Origin: a virus
Length of the DNA stretch: 22,312 nt
Virus record (IMG/VR): IMGVR_UViG_3300032282_004875
Span: 1-22,312 of that record
Strand: one strand, 5' to 3'
Part shown: one piece after another, positions 17,979-22,312 of the stretch
Numbering within the stretch: position 1 is the first letter of the stretch
How the letters are laid out: every line of letters starts with the position of its first letter
Program-made: the position numbers and the translations under genes
Notes under the pieces: model-generated
Told to the model about the DNA's origin: nothing
Database searches by the model: none
The model's input: the letters and a program-made list of their open reading frames with translations, nothing else

Positions 17979-18578
17979 TCAGTTGGCGTCAATGTCGATG
18001 ACATACCCGCCGTAGCCGTTGACAGTGGCTTCCCAGGACACGATAGAGCCAGCCTCGATCGATTCCGTGTAACCACTAAGAGTACCATAGCCATAGATGG
18101 CCTCGACGGTACCCGTGGGGCCCAGGCGGCCAAACTTCACGCGCAGCGCATCCTTCACGGTGTTCTGCTCAGTCAGACGCAGGATCTGGTAGCCGGCATC
18201 TTTGAAGTCAGCCACGCCAGCCAGCGAGATGCTCCAAGTCTTGGAAGTAGGAAGGGTCAGGTTGAAACCACCGGTCGTGGAATCATAAGTAACCACTTCT
18301 TCGGAGTTGGTATCAGTCTGCAGGGCAGCATTGGTCAGGCCATACAGCTTCACCGGGGTGTCAGCGCCATCCATGCTAAAGGCAGCGCCCTCAACAGTAA
18401 ACACACCAGCCGAATAGCTGACAGTATCAGTAGCGTCGACAACAGCGGTCGTATCGATGAAGTTGCCAGAGTTAGCGCCAATAGCACCAGTCACACCAGT
18501 GAAAGACGTATCCACATCAGCCGCGTTAAGCGGAATGATATAAACGTCGTAACCAAACGCAGTCGAAATGTTTGCCAT
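17979..18578 (-). CDS. Major tail tube protein
   Basis: I choose the ATG at 18578, giving 199 residues starting MANISTAFGYDVYIIPLNAA. The frame can be extended to a GTG at 18632, but that would translate through a leader hairpin. The product is strand-rich, with SWSIS-type strand pairs (TWSISLAGVADFKDAGYQIL) and the segment DALRVKFGRLGPTGTVEAIY, which fits tail tube proteins of the siphovirus type. Next to the tape measure gene this is the expected place. G+C content is high (35 of 60 bases in a line I counted), as for the capsid gene, supporting very high expression. An intrinsic terminator follows and a 126-base leader with two hairpins precedes it, so it is effectively a single-gene unit or the strongest gene of a two-gene unit. 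Confidence 0.85.
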   Translation of the reverse strand: MANISTAFGYDVYIIPLNAADVDTSFTGVTGAIGANSGNFIDTTAVVDATDTVSYSAGVFTVEGAAFSMDGADTPVKLYGLTNAALQTDTNSEEVVTYDSTTGGFNLTLPTSKTWSISLAGVADFKDAGYQILRLTEQNTVKDALRVKFGRLGPTGTVEAIYGYGTLSGYTESIEAGSIVSWEATVNGYGGYVIDIDAN

Positions 18579-18704
18579 GTTGGAGCTAGGTAGGAGTCCT
18601 AGTGCGAGACGACAAGGATTGATAGCAGGCACCTACCTGCTATCCCTAGGTTTCCAATTAAAAATTTATTAGGCTTCCAAGTAAGATCCGGTTATCTATT
18701 GTTT
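18579..18704 (-). promoter_or_regulatory. Tail tube gene leader with two hairpins
   Basis: This is 126 noncoding bases. A perfect 9-bp inverted repeat, GATAGCAGG / CCTGCTATC with a 6-base loop, lies at 18621-18644. CTAGG / CCTAG with a 7-base loop lies at 18586-18602, ending 7 bases before the ATG. No T-run follows either, so neither is a terminator. An AT-rich block (AATAAATTTTTAATTGG, minus, about 18672-18656) could be a promoter box. The layout suggests transcript stabilisation or control of translation of an abundant protein. Confidence 0.45.
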
Positions 18705-19139
18705 TCATATCAAAATTGTTGAATTTTCTGGTATCAATATCTGTGTCTGCACCAGGGTTGTCAGCTCATTTGGCGTTGGCACAGTCTGAACAGATGTTGA
18801 CCCATTAAACATTTCTATCATTCGTTTTGCCGCATTATTCATTGTCACACCATCGGCCCCAGGCCATACAATTAGAAATACTTGATATGTGATCAACGCT
18901 TCTGGTGCTTCCGTCAGATAATCCCTTCGTGTGATGATACCAACATCATGAATAACAACCTCTAGGCCACTTTGTGACTGCAACTCGGGTGACACTTGTC
19001 CAGGTGTTACAATACTTATTGAATCAATCGGCGTTGTATTCCCAGCAAATACATACTGGCCAACATAAGACATAAACGTCGTATCGCCAAACAGTGCATC
19101 GTAAATATCGTCCGGCGAACTAACCCTAAGTTGTGTCAC
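18705..19139 (-). CDS. Tail terminator/completion candidate
   Basis: This 144-residue protein starts at GTG 19139; an in-frame TAG four codons upstream excludes a longer form. The order is helix (SPDDIYDALFG), strands, then EVVIHDVGIITRRDYLTEAP and YQVFLIVWPGADGVTMNNAA, ending in a helix and strand. This alpha/beta plan with a central strand pair and C-terminal helix resembles the small tail terminator proteins that cap the tube. Position directly before the tail tube gene supports that. I have no single diagnostic motif. It is divergent from the HNH gene. Confidence 0.55.
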   Translation of the reverse strand: MTQLRVSSPDDIYDALFGDTTFMSYVGQYVFAGNTTPIDSISIVTPGQVSPELQSQSGLEVVIHDVGIITRRDYLTEAPEALITYQVFLIVWPGADGVTMNNAAKRMIEMFNGSTSVQTVPTPNELTTLVQTQILIPENSTILI

Positions 19140-19177
19140 AATTGGTCGCTAATACTTGCCTAGGATGCCCAGTTTCG

Positions 19178-19194
19178 GGAAACCTATGGCAGGC
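19178..19194 (+). repeat. Copy 2 of the 17-bp intergenic repeat (GGAAACCTATGGCAGGC)
   Basis: It matches the copy at 607-591 (minus) at 16 of 17 positions. It lies in the divergent intergenic region and reads toward the HNH gene, with a 14-bp palindrome starting 1 base after its end. Confidence 0.5.
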
Positions 19195-19208
19195 ATTTGA
19201 TATCAAAT
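19195..19208. promoter_or_regulatory. 14-bp perfect palindrome, possible operator
   Basis: ATTTGATATCAAAT is fully self-complementary over 14 bases. It sits between the divergent start codons of the HNH and tail terminator genes, which is where a repressor or activator site would be placed. No regulator gene is visible in the window. Confidence 0.35.
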
Positions 19209-19254
19209 CATGCTGTATTCGATACTCTCGAAAACACCCAATCGTAGTACGCAG

Positions 19255-19260
19255 TATAAT
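19255..19260 (+). promoter_or_regulatory. Consensus -10 box for the HNH gene
   Basis: TATAAT lies 24 bases before the GTG start of the HNH gene. The -35 position (AAACAC) is poor. The HNH gene is the only one on this strand and is divergent from its neighbour, so it needs its own promoter. The rest of 19140-19284 holds the repeat and palindrome listed here and no ORF. Confidence 0.4.
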
Positions 19261-19284
19261 TACCACCTAACATAATCAATAATC

Positions 19285-19668
19285 GTGCCAGAAAGCTGCT
19301 TCCAGGCTTTTCAGCATCCATACGATTACTTGATTGCCATGCAGGCTTTAACGCACAAAGAAGCTAAACATATGTGGCGTAAGGCGATCAAAGATAAGTG
19401 GAATAATTGTTGCGCATATTGTGGAAAACCTCCAATTGATGACACCAGCTTGACCCTGGATCATGTCAAGGCTAAATCAAAAGGTGGCGAAGACTTGACG
19501 GCCAACATAGTGCCGGCTGACAGGGGATGCAATGCATCCAAAGGCTCAGAATATTGGCGCGATTGGTTCCGCAACCAGTCATTCTATAGCATACAAAAAG
19601 AACACAGGATCGAGCACTGGCTGAACACCGGTCAGGTGCTGGATGAATCCCATTTCCCAGAAAATTAA
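19285..19668 (+). CDS. HNH endonuclease, free-standing homing type
   Basis: This 127-residue nuclease is the only plus-strand gene. Residues 11-40 (HPYDYLIAMQALTHKEAKHM) are the N-terminal segment typical of a cyanophage and cyanobacterial HNH group, so I prefer the GTG at 19285 over the ATG at 19339, which would remove part of it. Motifs: Cys43-x2-Cys46, Asp59-His60, Asn74 and Asn83 (HNH core), and KGSEYWRDWF at 86-95. The second zinc knuckle has Asp79 and Cys82 (ADRGC) where many relatives have two Cys. The enzyme cuts DNA with a metal ion. Its orientation against the structural genes, and its position between a chaperone and a tail gene, fit a mobile homing endonuclease gene inserted in the late region. 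A role in packaging is less likely because terminase-linked HNH genes lie next to terminase. Confidence 0.88.
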   Translation: MPESCFQAFQHPYDYLIAMQALTHKEAKHMWRKAIKDKWNNCCAYCGKPPIDDTSLTLDHVKAKSKGGEDLTANIVPADRGCNASKGSEYWRDWFRNQSFYSIQKEHRIEHWLNTGQVLDESHFPEN

Positions 19669-19685
19669 TAAAAACTTAATCTTTA

Positions 19686-20887
19686 CTAGTAAATATCAAT
19701 ATAGCAATTCTCAATAGCCACTACCTTACTCCTTATTTCCGGTATCTTCGCTTTTATTGCCTTACCACACGGTGATTCCATGTGCATTATCCTGTTTGAT
19801 GCAGCCTCCGTCGCAATTAACATGCATTTACACATTGAATCCGATACCTGTGGTGCCAACAGTAATGCATCATCTGATACATAACATAATATATCAGGTA
19901 ACTTACTGCTCTTTGCATTCTGCCCCGCTTCCGCCAGCTCCTTATAGACAAATAATGCCCACGATGGAAACTTCCTTTGACGTATTAACTCAACCGCTGT
20001 AATGCCATATATCCCATCAATTTGATCCTTCCCTTCGTTCGATGGGTAACAAAAGAATTCATCAATCGTAAATGGTTTCTTTCTCGATTTGCGGTCACGA
20101 TTTATCTCAGCTTGTTGCGCCGCTAACATCGCTATCGGTGCTTCATTTTCATGTAACTCCCGATACCTGAGGCGATTTGTACTGATAACCGCTTGTATCA
20201 CATATTCATACGGTAACTCCCAATAATTTTCATAACAAAACTCCCTGTCACCAGGATATGCCCTCTTTAATAACCAATAATATTCATCAAATGGTATTAT
20301 TCTGCCCTTGTCGCCCTGCTGCGCGACTTTTTTTCTACTTTCTCGACCTCAAGCTCGTCAGACTCTTCCTCATCCACTTTCTCAGCAGCTATTAACCGCT
20401 CAGTTGATCGCATCTCCTCATCATTATATAACTCTACTAAACCATTGATGATATCCGGATGTAAATCCAAAACATCACTTACCCCCAAATTGGGATCAAT
20501 TCGATATTGCACCATACATAATGCTTTTAAAATCTGCTCCTTTGATTGTACATTCGCTAAATGACTTAATAAATCGTTGAAATCATCAAAATATTCAGCC
20601 TCAATTTCACTGCATTCCTCATCACCCCTGAGCTGACCAGATACAATCCCAATTACTTTCTGATATGCATCATTTAATTCCATCTTACGTGATGCAGCTA
20701 CCTTACGCGATAACCCAATCACACGAATACTCGTCTCATCTACACCCAATGCCTGCTGCACAAATGCTTTCTCACCACTACTTAAATATCCACGACGCTC
20801 AATTGCAATCTGCCCCGATTCCTCACTACCGACATACTCCGTAATCGGCTTACATTTCGGCTGTACAACAAATGGTAATCCGCTCAT
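19686..20887 (-). CDS. Tail assembly chaperone long form made by -1 frameshift (G-T fusion)
   Basis: Translation begins at ATG 20887, shifts -1 at A AAA AAG (20333-20327), and continues in the second frame to TAG 19688-19686. That gives 187 + 213 = 400 residues. The downstream frame is open from 20348, well upstream of the GTG at 20201. The residues before that GTG are protein-like (RIIPFDEYYWLLKRAYPGDR, then EFCYENYWELPYEY), which shows the second frame is translated by fusion rather than by independent initiation. The T part is globular, with ENEAPIAMLAAQQAEINRDR and several Cys. In lambda-like phages the fusion G-T binds the tape measure and tail tube during assembly and is absent from the virion. 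The gene does not lie between tail tube and tape measure as usual but upstream of both. Confidence 0.82.
20297..20887 (-). CDS. Tail assembly chaperone short form (G)
   Basis: This is the unshifted product: 196 residues starting MSGLPFVVQPKCKPITEYVG, ending in TAA nine codons past the slip site. Residues 25-110 include ERRGYLSSGEKAFVQQALGV and a helical segment rich in charged residues. Residues 165-196 are very acidic then basic (EEESDELEVEKVEKKSRSR), a flexible hinge at the frameshift point. As in other tail chaperones, most ribosomes are expected to make this form and a few percent the long one. It is followed by no terminator. Start context has no Shine-Dalgarno sequence. Confidence 0.82.
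   Translation of the reverse strand: MSGLPFVVQPKCKPITEYVGSEESGQIAIERRGYLSSGEKAFVQQALGVDETSIRVIGLSRKVAASRKMELNDAYQKVIGIVSGQLRGDEECSEIEAEYFDDFNDLLSHLANVQSKEQILKALCMVQYRIDPNLGVSDVLDLHPDIINGLVELYNDEEMRSTERLIAAEKVDEEESDELEVEKVEKKSRSRATRAE
20327..20333 (-). other. Programmed -1 ribosomal frameshift site, A AAA AAG
   Basis: In the zero frame the codons are GTA GAA AAA AAG TCG; the heptamer A AAA AAG is the strongest known bacterial -1 slippery sequence, also used in dnaX. After the slip the next codon is GTC and the second frame is open to 19686. GAGG (20350-20347) lies 13 bases upstream and may act as an internal Shine-Dalgarno stimulator. A 5-bp stem, GTCGC with GCGAC, follows at once (20327-20310); its spacing is too short for a classic stimulator. 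Confidence 0.88.
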
Positions 20888-20927
20888 CGAATTTACTTAC
20901 TCAACATTCGTATGGTACCATTTATAT

Positions 20928-21434
20928 TCATATAATATCCGATACCGCTTGTAAAATGATATCCCCATAATTTATTTGTGGTAATCCATTCGTCCCATCC
21001 AATACAGCACGTATCCATGGCCTCGGTGGTATATATACCTTCTCCACATTCCTTGATCCATATGGTACAATATACCCCCCATAATATATTAATGATGCAT
21101 ACGGTACATCATACCTGATACTGATGTCCGATCCATTGACTAATACATTACCAGACGATAACAAATTACCCGTTAAATATATATCATCTAATCCATCATT
21201 CGTACTCCATATACTTGATGTTATCGCTAATGCTAGGTTACGCTCAATCGTATCCGATATCTGTAATATACTACGTATCATCGCCTTATCAATATTACGT
21301 GTTATATTCTTGATATATCCCTCCGATTTATTAACTAAATTCAATCGCGGATTGTAAACCGCCTGCGTACTGAAATTACTCCCTAACTTGGAACTAAACC
21401 CTATGTCACTTAACTTTATATCAAACTTTGCCAT
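20928..21434 (-). CDS. HK97 gp10-like tail completion candidate
   Basis: I choose ATG 21434, giving 168 residues starting MAKFDIKLSDIGF, one base after the TGA of the upstream gene. Nine further in-frame codons upstream would overlap that gene. The middle is helical (NIDKAMIRSILQISDTIERN). The segment SIRYDVPYASLIYYGGYIVP and then IPPRPWIRAVLDGT is the Tyr-aromatic, Pro-Arg-Pro pattern of HK97 gp10-like proteins, which join head and tail. I infer that role at moderate confidence. Coding-strand bases are strongly G-rich over C, as in the neighbouring genes to its right. Confidence 0.6.
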   Translation of the reverse strand: MAKFDIKLSDIGFSSKLGSNFSTQAVYNPRLNLVNKSEGYIKNITRNIDKAMIRSILQISDTIERNLALAITSSIWSTNDGLDDIYLTGNLLSSGNVLVNGSDISIRYDVPYASLIYYGGYIVPYGSRNVEKVYIPPRPWIRAVLDGTNGLPQINYGDIILQAVSDII

Positions 21435-21435
21435 G

Positions 21436-21948
21436 TCATGATGATAAATAATCACCACCACTGATGATAATCGGTATCCCCTTTATCTCACTGATGATCG
21501 TCTCGTCAATACCCTGTGATCCATATACCCCCGTTGATGTAATTACCTTACAACTTAATATATTAATCGTATCACCAAACTTTACCCTTAATGTTACCCC
21601 ACTCGTTAACCACTCCGGTCTGCTCGTAATATTCGTTAAAACATTAACTACATCAACACCTAAATTAAAATTTGAATCAACCTCCGCATATCCTAATACA
21701 TACCCTCGATATATAAACGTCTGCCCACTATACCCTGGCATTACCCTCGGATTATTTGATATATTCTTCGCTCCACTGTCCGTACCACCTGATTGCGCTC
21801 TCTTTAAAAATAAACTTAAATAATAATTACTCGCTGGTGTACTACTCGAAACACTTAATCGACCATTCGTTACCTCAATCTGTGAACCTAATGTGCTCGT
21901 TATTATCCCACTCGCATTCGCATATGCCCCTAATGGTGAATTACTCAT
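21436..21948 (-). CDS. Small structural protein of unknown function, perhaps head-tail connector
   Basis: This 170-residue protein is beta-rich, with MSNSPLGAYANASGIITSTL at the start and VTLRVKFGDTINILSCKVIT near residue 130. It overlaps the upstream gene by 4 bases (ATGA), so the two are coupled. No motif I can name. Its place between a zinc-ribbon protein and a gp10-like protein suggests a head-closure or connector protein, by synteny only. Very rich in Ser, Thr, Asn, Ile and Val, and without Trp except one at about 115. Confidence 0.6.
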   Translation of the reverse strand: MSNSPLGAYANASGIITSTLGSQIEVTNGRLSVSSSTPASNYYLSLFLKRAQSGGTDSGAKNISNNPRVMPGYSGQTFIYRGYVLGYAEVDSNFNLGVDVVNVLTNITSRPEWLTSGVTLRVKFGDTINILSCKVITSTGVYGSQGIDETIISEIKGIPIIISGGDYLSS

Positions 21949-22286
21949 CCTAAATCCCCCTCACGACAAAATCGACATGACTCAATCCCATTAACCACAT
22001 ACGCCGCATACTCACTGTTGATCGGTCGCTTACATCCACATCCCTTACACATTACTAACGTGATCTGTGACTCCTTCACAAATCTGATTACCTCGTTACT
22101 AGAATCACTTAACTCTAAATGCTCTCTCATATCCCCCCACCATACACACCATTCATTGGCCCGTTGCTCTATGGTTCCAGTTTTTTCTAAAAATTTTACG
22201 GGGGGATTGCCAAGATGTGACAATGCCAGAAACGGGGTGGGGGTACCCCTTGCCTCCGGCAAGCTGCCGCCTTTTCTCGCCGTCAT
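21945..22286 (-). CDS. Small zinc-ribbon protein
   Basis: This 113-residue protein ends in a C-terminal zinc-ribbon-like pair: Cys-x2-Cys (MCKGCGCKRP, about 79-84) and Cys-x2-Cys (ESCRFCREGD, about 103-108), 20-odd residues apart. The N-terminal 35 residues (MTARKGGSLPEARGTPTPFL) are encoded by GC-rich palindromic DNA and look unlike the rest. The middle part has two Trp (WCVWWGDM) and a helix. The ATG at 22286 follows directly after an in-frame TAA, so no longer form is possible. A DNA- or protein-binding role is likely; a link to head assembly is inferred from position only. Confidence 0.65.
   Translation of the reverse strand: MTARKGGSLPEARGTPTPFLALSHLGNPPVKFLEKTGTIEQRANEWCVWWGDMREHLELSDSSNEVIRFVKESQITLVMCKGCGCKRPINSEYAAYVVNGIESCRFCREGDLG
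22240..22263. repeat. Two abutting GC-rich palindromes
   Basis: GGGGTACCCC (22240-22249) is a perfect 10-bp palindrome. It shares its last C with CTTGCC-TCC-GGCAAG (22249-22263), a 6-bp stem with a 3-base loop. Both lie inside the N-terminal codons of the zinc-ribbon gene. The pair resembles short dispersed palindromic elements of bacterial genomes; only one copy is seen here. Confidence 0.5.
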
Positions 22287-22297
22287 TTATTCGTGAT

Positions 22298-22312
22298 AGA
22301 TCGGAAGAGCAC
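22298..22312 (+). other. Illumina sequencing adapter (assembly artefact)
   Basis: AGATCGGAAGAGCAC is exactly the first 15 bases of the Illumina TruSeq read-1 3' adapter. The true sequence ends at or before 22297. It does not affect any listed gene, because the nearest start codon is at 22286. Confidence 0.96.

Noticed and set aside
17934-18593. 219-codon plus-strand frame across the tail tube gene
   Set aside because: Antisense shadow of the tail tube gene; it runs through the terminator and has no protein-like features.
19682-19693. Perfect palindrome TTTACTAGTAAA between the converging HNH and chaperone genes
   Set aside because: AT-rich 12-bp stem with no loop and no T-run; it overlaps the stop codon and is too weak to call a terminator.
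20202-20296. Intergenic gap between the two chaperone frames
   Set aside because: Not intergenic: it is open and protein-like in the -1 frame and is part of the fusion.
1-22297. CRISPR arrays, tRNA genes, integrase, attachment sites
   Set aside because: I looked for regularly spaced repeats, tRNA-like arms and integrase motifs and saw none.
22286-22297. Join of the two window ends as a circular genome
   Set aside because: The ends do not share a visible overlap, and about 22 kb with no portal, terminase or replication gene is too little for this phage type.

Overview
The window is a late (virion-structure) region of a tailed phage with a long non-contractile, siphovirus-like tail. It is probably from a metagenome or an uncultured isolate. 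No tail sheath, baseplate wedge, integrase, replication, lysis, portal or terminase gene is visible. Apart from one HNH endonuclease, all genes read on the minus strand, from right to left. Host evidence is indirect: the HNH endonuclease, the C-terminal signature of the tape measure protein and the MCP-proximal small proteins look like those I know from freshwater and marine cyanophages, and almost no start codon has a good Shine-Dalgarno sequence. I consider a cyanobacterial host plausible but not shown.

Layout in transcription order. Right end (22286 to 20928): a small zinc-ribbon protein, a protein possibly at the head-tail interface, and an HK97 gp10-like tail-completion candidate. At 20887 to 19686 lies a tail assembly chaperone pair in two frames joined by a textbook -1 slippery heptamer, A AAA AAG, giving a predicted 400-residue fusion. 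An oppositely oriented HNH endonuclease (19285 to 19668) follows, then a tail terminator candidate, the tail tube protein, a strong intrinsic terminator, a 2371-residue tape measure protein, a distal-tail-like protein, and a 1580-residue tail hub/tip protein carrying three lectin-like domains at its C-terminus. After these come two paralogous small tail-tip proteins and a Tyr-rich protein of unknown function.

The left end holds head-assembly genes downstream of the tail genes: a 57-residue small ORF, a scaffold protein, the HK97-fold major capsid protein, two small proteins and the first nine codons of another gene. Scaffold, capsid and tail tube genes are each followed by an intrinsic terminator and have hairpin-containing leaders. 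Capsid and tail tube genes are also much richer in G+C than their neighbours. Together this suggests separately tuned transcription units for the most abundant virion proteins.

The last 15 bases of the window are an Illumina adapter, so the right edge is an assembly end and not biology. The items I consider most worth checking are the frameshift with its displaced position, the triple-lectin hub protein, the tail-then-head gene order, a 17-bp intergenic repeat, and a base-skew change in the right-hand 2.6 kb.
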